This document shows positions 9,285-20,813 of a DNA stretch of 64,000 nucleotides, one piece after another; positions within the stretch are counted from its first letter, which is position 1, and each line of letters starts with the position of its first letter. Source of the stretch: Saccharum officinarum (Eukaryota; Streptophyta; Magnoliopsida; Poales; Poaceae); assembly GCA_020631735.1 (NCBI GenBank), contig CM036179.1, forward strand, positions 20,575,063-20,639,062, written 5' to 3'. The notes below the pieces were generated by a model, which worked only from the letters and a program-made list of their open reading frames with translations, was not told the DNA's origin and made no database searches. The position numbers and the translations under genes were made by a program.

Positions 9285-12200
9285 GTCAATTACAAAGCCG
9301 GAGGAAGGCATTGGATTATTGATAGTGGGTGCACTCAACACATGACCGGTACATCAAGAATGTTTGACTCAATCAATGACAATGATAGTGGTGTTGATTC
9401 TATCACATTTGGCAATAACAAGAAAGGCAAGGTTATTGGCTTGGGAAAGATTGCAATATCAAATGACATGAGTATCTCTAATGTGTTGCTAGTTGAAAGC
9501 TTGGATTTCAATCTTCTATCTGTGGCACAAATATGTGATCTAGGCTACAAATGCATCTTTGGGGTTGATGATGTGGAAGTTATTAGTGTGGATGGTTCAA
9601 ATGTGGCATTCAAGGGATTTAGATATGAGAATCTCTACCTAGTTGACTTCAACGCTAGAGAAACTTCTTTGACAACTTGCTTAGTCTCCAAATCAAGCAT
9701 GGGTTGGCTTGGCATAGAAGGCTTGGTCATGTTGGCATGAAACAATTGAAGAAGCTTACAACTCACAATCTTGTCAATGGTTTGAAAGATGTTGAATTTG
9801 AGAAGAATAAGCTTTGTAGTGCATGTCAAGCCGGGAAGCAAGTTGGAAGCTCACATCCAAAGAAGAGTACAATGAGCACATGCAAAGCATTTGAATTGAT
9901 GCACATGGATCTATTTGGACCAACAACATATACAAGCATAGGTGGCAACAAGTATGGCTTTGTCATAGTGGATGACTTCACAAGATTCACATGGGTATTC
10001 TTTCTTAGTGACAAAAGTGAAGTGTTTGACACCTTCAAGACATTTCTCACTAGAGTTCACAATGAGTTTGAGATTAGAATCAAGAAAGTGAGAAGTGACA
10101 ATGGAAGTGAGTTCAAGAATACAAGAATTAAAGAACTTTGTGATCATTATGGTATTGGACATCAATTCTCGGCCAAGTACACTCCACAATCAAATGGCCT
10201 AGTTGAGAGGAAGAATAGAACATTGCTTGATATGGCTAGATCAATGCTTCATGAGTACAATGTGAGTCAATCATTTTGGGATGAAGCAATCAATACCGCT
10301 TGCTACTACATCAATAGACTATATTGTCATCCATTGCTAGAGAAGACCCCATATGAGTTACTTCATGGAAGAAAGCCCAATATTTCTTACTTTAGGGTGT
10401 TTGGTTGCAAATGCTATATCTTGAAGAAGGGCACTAGATTGGGGAAGTTTGACAAAAGATGTGATGAGGGGTTCCTACTTGGATATTCAACTACAAGCAA
10501 AGCTTATAGAGTTTGGAACAACTCAAGTGGCATTCTAGAAGAAGTCCATGATGTGCAATTTGATGAAACCAATGGGTCACAAGATGAAGAAGAAAATCTA
10601 GATGATATTGGTGGAACTCTATTAGTGGAAGCAATGAAGAACATGGACATTGGAGACATTAGAGCAAAGCAAGTAATTGATATTCAAGATGATGATAAAG
10701 ATCAAGTGCTCAATTCACCATTCAAGCTAGTTAGTGACTCTCAAGTGCAAGATCATGGTGCTAGTACATCTCATCGAGATACATCAAGTGATCAACCAAG
10801 CTCAAGCAATCAAGTGCAAGTACTCCAACCACAACATGTTGCAAGAAATCACCCCATTGATAGTGTTATTGGTGATATTAGAAGTGGTGTGCAAACAAGA
10901 TCAAGATTGACTATGTTTTGTGAGCATGCATCATTTGTGTCAACCATAGAACCAAAGAAGATAGAAGAAGCTTTGAGGGATGCCGATTGGATCATGGCTA
11001 TGCAAGAAGAGCTTAACAATTTCACAAGAAATGATGTTTGGGAATTGGTAGAAAGGCCAAATGACTACAATGTGATTGGAACCAAGTGGGTGTTTAAAAA
11101 CAAGCAAGATCAAGATGGCATTGTAGTGAGAAACAAAGCAAGACTAGTTGCTCAAGGTTACACTCAAGTTGAAGGTCTTGACTATGATGAGACATATGCT
11201 CCCGTGGCAAGATTGGAGGCAATAAGGATTCTATTGGCTTATGCTTGTGCACACAACATCAAACTATATCAAATGGATGTCAAAAGTGCATTTCTCAATG
11301 GGATCATCAATGAGTTAGTATTTGTTGAGCAACCGCCCGGATTTGAAGATGACAAGAAACCCAACCATGTCTACAAGTTGAAGAAGGCTTTATATGGCTT
11401 AAAGCAAGCACCTAGAGCATGGTATGAGAGGCTAAGGGATTTCCTTCTCTCTAAGGGATTCAAAATGGGCAAGGTTGATACTACTCTATTCACCAAGAAG
11501 ATTGGAAATGATCTATTCATAGTGCAAATATATGTTGATGACATCATCTTTGGATCAACCGATCAAGCTTATTGTGAAGAATTTGGTGCTATGATGGCCA
11601 AAGAGTTTGAAATGTCTATGATTGGTGAACTTAGCTACTTCCTTGGTCTCCAAGTCAAGCAATTGAAGAATGGAACATTTGTGAGTCAAGGGAAATACAT
11701 AAGGGACATGTTGAAGAAGTTTGGAATGCAAGATGCAAAGCCAATTTCAACTCCAATGGGCACAAATGGCAATTTGGATAGTGATCTTGATGGCAAAATG
11801 GTGAATCAAAAGGAATATCGGTCTTTGATTGGAAGTCTACTCTATGTCACCGCATCAAGGCCGGATGTCATGTTTAGTGTTTGCATGTGTGCTAGATATC
11901 AAGCCTCACCTAGAGAAAGTCATCTCACGGCCGCAAAGAGAATATTGAGGTACTTGAAGCAAACAAGAGATGTTGGACTATGGTATCCCAAGGGGTCAAA
12001 GTTTGAATTGATTGGATATTCGGACTCCGACTATAGGGGTTGCAAGATCAATAGAAAGAGCACAAGTGGCACATGTCAACTACTTGGAAGATCACTTGTG
12101 TCATGGTCCTCAAAGAAACAAAATAGTGTGGCAATCTCTACCGCCGAAGCCGAATATGTGAGTGCGGGGAGTTGTTGTGCACAATTGCTATGGATGAAAT

Positions 12201-12484
12201 CAACTTTGAAGGATTATGGCCTCAATTTCAAGAATGTGCCGTTGCTATGTGATAATGAGAGTGCAATCAAGATGATACAAAACCCGGTTCAACATGGAAG
12301 AACAAAGCATATTGACATAAGACACCATTTCATTAGAGATCATCAACAAAAGGGAGATATTGCCATTGAGAGTGTTGGCACCGATGATCAACTTGCCGAT
12401 ATTCTCACTAAGCCACTTGATGAAAAGAGGTTTTGCAAGCTAAGGAATGAATTGAACATTCTTGATTTCTCAAACATGAGTTGA
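9285..12484 (+). pseudogene. A1 pol, right copy (near-complete, one frameshift)
   Basis: Pol polyprotein in copia order: protease, integrase, reverse transcriptase, RNase H. The protease DSG begins at 9321. The integrase catalytic triad is visible as Asp (9908), Asp (10097) and Glu (10205), giving the D-35-E spacing. The RT active site YVDD is at 11531-11542, and the RNase H region carries the DSDY and STAEAEY motifs, ending ADILTKPLDEKR. One T missing near 9711 (GGCTTGGCAT against GGCTTTGGCAT elsewhere) splits the frame, so the long open frame is 9677-12484 (935 codons). This is the best pol in the window. The frame lacks a start codon before the protease and is offset from gag. Confidence 0.9.
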
Positions 12485-13678
12485 ATGCACCCCACCCACT
12501 TATTGACATGCCTCTCATTCGGCATTGCAAGGTAAAATTGATTGACATGTCTTTTATCCTATGCTAAGGACTTGATAGAGCATGTAGACATAATAAGTGG
12601 TACGCATAAGCATTCATGATAAATCAAATGAATTTGATGGATATATGTTACCACTATTGCTTCTATGCTTATTTTGATCTAGTGGTGGCATATGACATGT
12701 TTGTGAGCTTGTAAACCTAGTGTTGAATCTAGAAGATTTGCTATAAGTGTTTAATTCAACATAGGCAAGATAACCCTTATTTTGAGGAGTGAATAAGCTT
12801 GTCTTTGGTTCAAATCGAATTAAATATCTTTGGCAAGTATTCTAGGTTAAACCAAATTTAATAAATTTTTTAACCTTACATGTGGTATCGAATTAATTTC
12901 AAGCTACTCCATCAAACACTTTTCCTTCTCTCCACAATTTGATTCCCTTTTTGGGTAAGTTGTTGACAAAGGGGGAGAGAAAAAGATGATTCAACTTGAT
13001 AAAGGGGTAAATAAAATTTATGATGAGAAAAAGATGATTCGACTTGATAAAGGGGTAAATAAAATTTGTTGATGCACACAAGTAGGGGGAGCAAGCTCAT
13101 AGCAAGCTCATAAACTAAGTTGTTGCATTTGTTTGTGCGTTCTCATATGACTTGCTCATTGCACATGTATTTAAATTCAATATACATGCTTGTGTGGTGC
13201 AATGCTAGTATAGAAATTGGATGATGAAATAATCTACTAGCATGCATAGGAATAGTTTATATATGGTATCTAGACTTGCCTAAAGCTTTACAAGTGGTTA
13301 GCTTTACAAGTAGTCCAAGAACCTTTGCATATAATATTGATCTCACGGGGTTCTTGAGTTTTTGATGGATGTCTAGTTACTTCATGATGCTAAGGATGGT
13401 GTAAAAGGCAACTCCGATTGGTATCACGCTTCAAAGGTCCATTTCTTACACCTTAGCATCATTTTGGTAGAATTACTCTCCCAACACTTCGATCCATGCA
13501 TATGTGCAAAGCTTTCAATCCAAACTCTATGCACATATGTAGGGGGAGCTAATGCTACCAAAACCGAGCTTGTGATAATTGTCCAAACTTTACTTATGAG
13601 CAAAATGATTGGACAAGTATGACAAGTTCAAAACTTTTATTATCAAAATCATCTTTGTGAGGGTTGTCATCAATTACC
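12485..13678 (+). other. A1 pol-3' LTR spacer without an ORF
   Basis: About 1.2 kb between the pol stop and the polypurine tract. No envelope-like reading frame is visible. It holds several polypurine runs (GGGGGAGAG at 12971, TAGGGGGAGC at 13084 and 13540) and a 48-bp-period tandem repeat at 12977-13067. Repeated polypurine tracts here are a known Sirevirus feature. Confidence 0.7.
12977..13067 (+). repeat. 48-bp-period tandem repeat in the A1 tail
   Basis: Two 43-base copies (12977-13019 and 13025-13067), starting GAGAAAAAGATGATTC, differ at one base and are offset by 48. The A2 copies (28795-28890, 44505-44615) have an extra partial unit, so the length varies between elements. Confidence 0.8.
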
Positions 13679-13690
13679 AAAAAGGGGAGA
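13679..13690 (+). promoter_or_regulatory. Polypurine tract, A1
   Basis: AAAAAGGGGAGA ends one base before the 3' LTR. It is the expected primer for plus-strand DNA synthesis. A2 and B2 have one G more. Confidence 0.85.
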
Positions 13691-13691
13691 T

Positions 13692-15914
13692 TGAAAGTCC
13701 CTAGTTTGGTTTTGGCTAATTGATGAAACCTAGGACTAACCTTTGTATCTAAGTGGATGATTTAGATAAAGGTGGTCATTGTATATGAGACATGACATTG
13801 ACTCATGTGACCAAGATGATGAAGACCAAGATGAGGCTTGGCTCGATGGACCGGTTGTGAAGGTGAAGGGCAAGTCGAGGCTTCGAAGCGAAGGACCATG
13901 CGATGGTGAAGCTTGAGCAAGACTTAGCGCCGATGGACTGATGCAACGGTGAAGAGCAAGTGAAGTCAAGGTCGATGGATCGAGACGGTCATGTGATGAT
14001 ATGAAGTGGATCATATCATTTGGAGAAACAAAATGGGCTCAAGGCAAAGGTATAACCATAGGGCCATTTTGTTTTACACTCAAGACACCATAGAGGGTGT
14101 GAGTGGTTTAGGATCGATAGCCGAACTATTAAGAGGGGAAGTCTTATCGGTTATTCGATGCACGGGTGCCACTAGGTGAATTCATGAAGTGCATTGCATG
14201 TAGGGCCTAGTGAGCTAATTGGAAAACCTTTGAAAATGATTGAAAAAATGCTAACACACAAGCACATGGAGATGTACACTTGATGGTGTTGGCACATTTG
14301 CAAAGGTGGCGTTGGTCACGCTGTGGTTTGCGGGTAGAAAGGGGTTTGGGTTCCTCTCTCCCTCCCGCCGAGCGTGCGAGCGCGGGATTCAGGCGATTTC
14401 GGGGAAATGAAATGCCTATTTTCTACTACGCCGAAAGTCGGAAAAGAAACGGAGGCGAACGGGGTCACTGAGGTGACCGGACGCTGCACCGGACGCGGTC
14501 ACTCGCGGGACCGGCGCGTCCGGTCATGCGCCCAGAAGGAACTGAGGTTCACAGAGGACGATCGGACGCGGGGCGCGTCCGGTCACACATGATCGGACGC
14601 GTCCGATCGTTGAAGGAGCTTACTGGACTCCGACCGGACGCTGGCACTGTCGCGTCCGGTCATTGAGAGGAGCGCGTCCGGTCGTTGTTTCGCGGGCGCG
14701 GGTGCTGTGCGGATCGGCGCGTCCGGTCGTTCGACAGGCGCGTCCGGTCATCGGGACCGGCGCGTCCGGTCGTTTTGAGAGGCGCGTCCGGTCGTTGGTT
14801 TGACCGTTGGGGTCAGTGACCGTTGGAGGATCTAACGGTCGCATTTGAAATTTGAGGGACACGTGGACGTCGCAGGGCGACCGGACGCGGTTGAGTGCGT
14901 CCGGTCAGTTTCGACCGGCGCGTCCGGTCGTCCCGAAAAAAAAATGGTCAGTGGAGTTGCAACGGCTCTATTTGTTTGGGGTGCTTATAAATACTCGTTG
15001 GCCGGCCCTTGGGGAGGTCGCTTGGCATTTCTAACACTCTTGTGCATCCTTTGAGCTAGAGCTACTCCTCCCACTCATCTCTCTTGCTTGATTGCAAATC
15101 AAAAGTGAGATTGAGTGATCCCAAAGTGCATTGCATAGCTTGAGGGCATCTAGTGGCACTTGTGGGTGGTTTAGCCGGTGGATTTCTTGTTACTCTTGGA
15201 GAGTACCGCTCCTAGCCGGCTTGGAGATTGTTGGAGGCGTTGGCAAGAGAAGGTGATTGTTCTTGGCCACCTCCGGTTGTTTGTGAGAGGTTCTTGTGCT
15301 TTCCTCGGCGGGACGCCAAAAGCAACTCTATTACATTGCGCGTGTCATTGAGTTACCTCACTTGAGAGTGGTGTCTTGCGGTGCCTTGCGGGGCGTGCCT
15401 TGAGGGGCAAGTGACTTGAGGGTCGCACCGAGGAACCATCTAAGTGTTGGTCGACACAACCGGTGACGTAGCTTGTCGGTGCACAAGTGAACACCGGGTG
15501 AACAAAAATATTGTGTCTCTTGTCTCCCGGTGATTGATCTCCATATTGTGTTGTTGTCAATATTGATTGATTGTATATCATCTTGGTGATTGGCAACATC
15601 TTCACTCCACCGTTGGTACAAGATACACAATCCTATCTCTTGCATTTACTTTTACTAGATTATCTTGTGTAGCTCTAGTAGTAGCCTTTACTAGTAGTTG
15701 TTAGCTTGCTCACTAGTGTTTAAATAGTGACATAGCTCTTGTGTGAACTAGAGATCTTAATCTACTAGACTTGTGGATAGGAGGCTTGCATCACAACCCT
15801 TGGCTAAGCAAAACTCGCTTTACGCCGTTTGTTATTCTAACAAGTTTGCTTAGTGGCTTGTGTAGAATTTTCAATAGGCTATTCACCCCCCCTCTAGCCA
15901 TCTAGGACCTTATA
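13692..15914 (+). repeat. A1 3' LTR
   Basis: It begins TGAAAGTCCC and ends CTTATA; the usual terminal CA has changed to TA. It is 2,223 bp against 2,302 for the 5' LTR, because 80 bp of the palindromic array between two GGTCAC copies (959 and 1039 in the 5' LTR) are absent at 14500. The array runs about 14471-14935 and keeps the GATCGGACGCGTCCGATC palindrome (14591-14608). The TATA box is at 14986-14993. Confidence 0.92.
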
Positions 15915-16327
15915 GGCGCCCGCCGAGGGCTCGACTCTTGATAGTCGATTAGCTCGCGAACCGACAAGTGGGTGTATCGCCACAACGGGGAGTAGCTTGC
16001 CGGGAAGCAAGTGAACCTCGGGATAAATTCTTGTGTCATTCTCTTCCCGAGGATTTCTCTTGTATGATTGATTGATTGGTATTTCTCTTCTCTTCATGGC
16101 GGTATAATCACTCGAAGCTCTTCTCTCGTATTACTTCTCGTTTCTAGCTTATAGTTGTTGTTGTGTTTAGTGAATAGCCTTGTACTAGACTTGTGTAGGT
16201 GGCTTGCTTAATTAGTTAGAGCTAGTGCTTTTGCCTCGCCACTTTTCGTACTAACTCGTGGTTAAGTAATTCTTGTAGAAGTTTTAATTAGGCTATTCAC
16301 CCCCCTCTAGCCTATTTGGACCTTACA
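15915..16327 (+). mobile_element. Family B LTR remnant (B1), right piece
   Basis: It resumes with the duplicated GGCGC and matches 18262-18674 of the B2 LTR, ending CCTTACA. It is the continuation of 1-153. The element borders directly on MULE transposase sequence at 16328. Confidence 0.88.
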
Positions 16328-16777
16328 GCCACTCCTGCGAATGTTGTACCTCAAATTTCTGCTTTTGTTGTGCAGATCTTTTATGACACTAGGCAGAATC
16401 TTGAACCTAGACAACTTCTCCATCAGCTGCCTCCTAGTGCAAAACCTGTCCATGATCAACTGCCTTATCTTGTCCATGAGCTCTACAATAGGTATGGACT
16501 TCTCCTCCCTGATCCAACTATTGAAGCTCTCAGCTATGTTGTTGGTGACATAATCACATTTGTTGGCAATGCTGAACTTTGACCTTGCCCATAGCTGTTT
16601 GTGGTTGTCCAACAGCCACCTAGTTGCCTTTGGGCATACCTTGTGCATCTCATTTCAGTGCCTATCATGGGTGGTCTGTCTGTAGCACCTTGATGCAGGC
16701 CACAAGTTCCTTTCAAACACTTCTCCCCTGAATCTCTTCTGGAAATTCTTGACAAGATGCCTCATGCATTCTCTATG
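16328..16777 (-). pseudogene. Mutator-like (MULE) transposase fragment
   Basis: Reading right to left, one frame encodes about 150 residues resembling the region after the MULE catalytic core: HRECMRHLVKNFQ, then ARSKFSIAN and VTNNIAESFNSWI. One in-frame TGA (16655-16657) replaces a residue just before NEMHKV. The piece is bounded by the end of B1 on one side and the start of B2 on the other, so it is the surviving strip of an older transposase gene. The typical MULE motif NIAESFN makes the family call fairly safe. The gene is dead. Confidence 0.75.
16773..16777. repeat. Imperfect target-site duplication CTATG, left (B2)
   Basis: CTATG precedes the B2 5' LTR, and CTGTG follows its 3' LTR at 57643-57647 (and at 41877 in the repeated copy). 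There is one transition between them, which is plausible for an old insertion. Confidence 0.6.
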
Positions 16778-17429
16778 TGAAAGCCCAAGTTTGGTTTTGG
16801 TAATTAATGACACCAAGTTGCTAATGCCATGTGTTAAGTGTTTTGAGTTAGGCATAAGCAACACATGTGATGAAGGTGTATGTGGCAAGGAGTGGTGGCC
16901 ACAATATCACAAAGAGATGGTGCATGGACATGAAATGATGATCATGGTGGAGATGCACATAAAATGAAGGACATGATGATCAAGTGAAAGAGAAGGATCT
17001 AAGAGCGCAAGGCAAAGGTATAACCATAGGGTTTTCCTTTTACCAGTCTAAGATGAGTAGAGAAGTGATTGACCGGGTTTAGGATACATAGCCGACTATC
17101 AAGAGGGGCAATCACGGTTAGCTCGGAAATCAAGTGCCACTAGATCAATGTCTTGAGCATATGCATTAGGATCTAGTAAAAAGCTAAAATAACGCCTTGG
17201 AAAATGATTGTGAAATGCTAACACACATGCACATGGTGGTGTACACTTGGTGGTGTTAGCACATTTGCGAAGGTGGTGGAGTTTAAGCGGTAGAGAGAGG
17301 TTTGGGTTCCTCTCTCCTTCCCGCCGAGCTTGCGAGGCGGGATTCAGCGCTTTTCGGAGAAGTGAAATGCCTATTTTCTATTGCGCCGGAAGTCGGAAAA
17401 TAAACGGAGGCGAACAGAGGTCACTGTGG

Positions 17430-17820
17430 TGACCGGACGCTACACCGGACGCGGTCACGGTATGACCGGACGCGTTCGGTCAGTGTTCAGCGTCTGCGCG
17501 GTTTTTAGTTTGATGATCGGACGCGCAGCGCGTCCGGTCACTGACGACCGGACGCGTCCGGTCATCCAGGGAGCTTACTGGACTCTAACCGGACGCGGGC
17601 ACTGTCGCGTCCGGTCATTGCGAGAGGCGCGTCCGGTCGTTGTTTAGTTGTGCGCTACTCAAGTTGACCAGCGTGTCCAGTCAGTTGCGGGACCAGCGCG
17701 TCCGGTCACACCCGGCGCGTCTGGTCAGTACGACCAGCGCGTCCGGTCGGTGTTTTAGAATTTAGCCGTTGCGCGACCGGCGCGTCCGGTCAGTTTGACC
17801 AGCGCGTCCGGTCAGCACGA
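17430..17820 (+). repeat. Palindromic array in the B2 5' LTR
   Basis: Repeated CGCGTCCGGTCA half-sites, as in family A. Many are damaged by C-to-T or G-to-A changes (CGTGTCCAGTCA, CGCGTCTGGTCA), which is what methylated CpG decay would produce. Confidence 0.85.
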
Positions 17821-17866
17821 CTTCGGCTGGTTAAAGTTCCTAACGGCTATATTCGAAGGGGTACGC

Positions 17867-17874
17867 TATAAATA
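17867..17874 (+). promoter_or_regulatory. TATA box of the B2 5' LTR
   Basis: TATAAATA within CGCTATAAATAGAGG, right after the palindromic array, in the same position as in family A. Confidence 0.75.
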
Positions 17875-18676
17875 GAGGTTGGCTGGGGTTTGAGGGCAAC
17901 TCTTGCACATTTTGAGAACTAGAGACATACTTTGAGCTAGAGAACAACCCCTCCACTCATCTCTTTGCATAGTTGCACATCTTGAGTTAGATTGAGTTAG
18001 ATTCAAGTGCATTGCTTGAGAGTTGCATTCTAGAGGCACTTGATCTTTGAGTTGCTGCGGATTTCTTGTTACTCTTCCGTGTTTCCCGACACGGTAGACG
18101 GCTTGGAGCAGCGGAGGTGATTGAGCTCGCAATTGGAGATTGTTGGAGCCTTCACCAAGTGTTGTAAGGGGTTCTTGATCCTTCCCCACGGGAGTTCGTG
18201 AATTGAATACTCTAGTGGAGCTCGTGGCTTGGAGGATCCCCATCTTGTGTGCGGTTGTGCGGCGCCCGCCAAGGGCTCTACTCTTGATAGTCGATTAGCT
18301 CGCGAACCGACAAGTGGGTGTATCGCCACAACGGGGAGTAGCTTGCCGAGAAGCAAGTGAACCTCGGGATAAATTCTTATGTCATTCTCTTCCCGAGGAC
18401 TTCTCTTGTGTGATTGATTGATTGGTACTTCTCATCTCTTCACGGCGGTATAATCACTCAAAGCTCTTCTCTCGTATTACTTCTTGTTTCTAGCTTGTAG
18501 TTGTTGTTGTGTTTAGTGAATAGCTTTGTTATAGACTTGTGTAGGTGGCTTGCTTAAATAGTTAGAGCTAGTGCTTTTGCTTCGCCACCTTTCATACTAA
18601 CGTGTGGTTAAGTAATTCTTGTAGAATTTTTAATTAGGCTATTCACCCCCCCTCTATCCTATTTGGACCTTACAAG

Positions 18677-18689
18677 TGGTATCAGAGCC
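18677..18689 (+). promoter_or_regulatory. Primer binding site, B2
   Basis: TGGTATCAGAGCC, a perfect complement to the initiator tRNA-Met 3' end, two bases after the LTR. Confidence 0.9.
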
Positions 18690-18734
18690 GAGGCATCGTT
18701 TATTTGAGGCTTAACAACCTACGGTGAAAAAGAA

Positions 18735-20813
18735 ATGGCTCAATTAAGCTTACATATCAACAACACCAAGAAGGCACCTCACTTTGATGGCACAAATTAT
18801 GCATATTGGAAGGTTAAGATGACCGCACACCTAAAGTCAATCAATAGAGAAGTGTGGAAGGTCATCGAAACAAAATTTGAGGTTGCTATTCCAGAAGCAC
18901 CTACACCGGTGGAAGAGAAAAAGCTCCAATGCAATAACATTGCCATTAGTGCTCTTCATGAGGCATTAGATGATAAAACATTTGAGCAAGTAAAGAACAT
19001 AGAGATTGCTCATGATGCTTGGGCCAAGCTAGAAGAAACATTTGAGGGCACCGAAGGCACAAAGACCGCTAAAGCATATATCTTGTAAGAAAAATTTTCA
19101 AGCTTCAAGATGCAAGATGATGAGAGTGTACCGGAGATGTTTTATAGGTTGCAAGTCATTGTCAATGAGCTCAAGGCACTTGGTGAGGAGGTCAAGGACA
19201 ATCAATTCTCTATGAAGTTCTTGAGAAGTCTACCCAAGAGATTTGATACATTGATCACCGTGCTAGTGAGGACTACATTGAAGGATTCAACTCCTCAACA
19301 AATATTCCAAGAAGTAATGACCGATGATTCATATAGAGAAGATGATGAGAAGGATGAGTTGGTCAAGAAGAAGAAGAAGGAAAATGAGAAGAAAGATGAT
19401 GAAAAGAAGAAAAGTGTGGCATTCAAAGCCACCACATCCAAGGGCAAATCTAAGATTGAATCATCAAGTGATGAAGACTCAAGCTCTTGTGATAGTGATG
19501 ACATTGATGAGAAGATGGCTCTTTTTGTCAAGCAATTTGGGAAATTCATGAAGAAGAAGGGCTTTCGTGCAAGAAGGAGGAAGAACTCATCCAAGAAGAA
19601 TGAGCATACCATGAGATGTTTTAGATGCCATAGCAAGGATCATCTCATTGCAAAGTGTCCTTATGATAGTGATGATGAAGATGCTATCAAGAAGGAGAGG
19701 AAGAAGCAAAAGAAGAAGCTAGAGAAGAAGGAGAGCTCTTATAAGAAGAAAAATGATTCTCATGTTGCTACATGGGATAGTGATGATTCCTCAAGTGATG
19801 ATGAGGATGACAACAAGAGCAAGAAGAAGGGACATGCTAGCATTGCCATCCAAGAGAAGGTCTCCCTCTTCGACACTTCATCGTGCTTCATGGCTAAGGC
19901 CGCTAAGGTATCATCCGACGATGAGAGTGATCATGATAATGATAGTGATAGTGATAGTGATGAAGAATAATTCACTAAAGATGAACTAATCACTATGCTA
20001 GAAGATTGCACTCAATATTTTAAAGAATCTAGAAAGGAGTGCAAGGGCTTGCTTAAAGAAAAGAAAAACCTTATGCAAGAACTTGATGAGCTTAGGGCAT
20101 CTTATGAGAGTCTAAAGGTAGACCATAAGAAGCTTCAAAAGTCTCACACTAAGCTTGAAGAAGCTCATTCCTCTCTAGTTGAAAAATGTGAAAACATGCC
20201 AACTAATGTTGAGAAAGCTAAAACTTGCAACATAGGTATATCATGTGATATAATTGATGAAACCTTTCATAAGCCTATTGTTGTTGCTCCCACTAACTCT
20301 TCATGTAGCGCATCTACATCATCCTCATCTAGTAGTGATGGTTTCACTTGTGACTCCACACTTATATTTGAGAATGAAAATCTCAAGAAGGAGGTAAAAG
20401 AGCTCAATCACACATTAGCTAAGGCTTATGGTGGTGAGGACCGCTTGCTTATGTGCTTGGGTAGCCAAAGAGCTTCTCTCTACAAAGAGGGATTGGGCTA
20501 TAACCCCAAGAAAGGCAAGGCCGCTTTTGCTCCTCACAAGACTCGTTTTGTGAAGAACAATGGTAGCTATTGCAAAAGTTGCAAGCAAGTTGGTCATATA
20601 GAGCAACAATGCATGAACAAGAAATCAAATGCTAATGTATCCTCAATTAAGTTTGATTCTTTCTATATGCTTACCAAGGGTACAAATGGTGTTCATGCTA
20701 AGTTCATTGGTGCACCATGGATGGGCTCAAAGAAGAAAGCCATTTGGGTACCAAAGAGCTTAGTCTCTAACCTTGGAGGACCCAAACAAGTTTGGGTACC
20801 TAAAAGGAATTGA
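18735..20813 (+). pseudogene. B2 gag with two in-frame nonsense codons
   Basis: The capsid protein of B2, 693 codons in one frame from the ATG at 18735, but TAA occurs at 19086-19088 and 19968-19970. The first replaces a residue in the segment before KFSSFKMQDD; the second lies in the acidic Asp/Ser tract. CCHC knuckle 1 (CFRCHSKDHLIAKC) is near 19618 and knuckle 2 (CKSCKQVGHIEQQC) near 20572, with a Lys/Glu-rich and coiled-coil stretch between. No frameshift is needed and the region is far from any gap, so I take the stops as real and the gene as dead. Confidence 0.85.

Larger units (their letters stand above)
154..15914 (+). mobile_element. Sirevirus-type Ty1/copia retrotransposon A1 (family A), with a gap and repeated interior
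   Basis: This is a complete LTR retrotransposon: 5' LTR 154-2455, primer site 2458-2470, gag, pol, polypurine tract 13679-13690 and 3' LTR 13692-15914, flanked by the duplication GGCGC. The interior holds 100 N (7306-7405) and a second copy of gag and most of pol. Removing the repeat (2702-7305 against 7406-11999) leaves about 11.06 kb, nearly the same as element A2 (11,052 bp). Long LTRs with palindromic repeats, AAAAAGGGGAGA-type polypurine tracts and a large gag are known Sirevirus traits. By eye the two LTRs differ at about a dozen substitutions plus one 80-bp deletion, so this is a young insertion. It lies inside the family B LTR B1. Confidence 0.93.
16778..18674 (+). repeat. B2 5' LTR
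   Basis: 1,897 bp, TGAAAGCCCA to CCTTACA. The palindromic array is at about 17430-17820, with GACCGGACGCGTCCGGTC perfect at 17546-17563 and a one-mismatch 20-mer at 17463-17482. The TATA box is at 17867-17874. The stretch 17220-17430 is recognisably related to the family A LTR (730-930), though the rest differs. Confidence 0.92.

Noticed and set aside
12485..13690. Envelope-like third gene expected in some Sireviruses
   Set aside because: No ORF above about 60 codons in the tail of A1, A2 or B2 and no signal or membrane segments.
16316..16582. 88-codon plus-strand ORF next to the B1 end
   Set aside because: It is the complement of the MULE transposase fragment, which has recognisable motifs on the minus strand.
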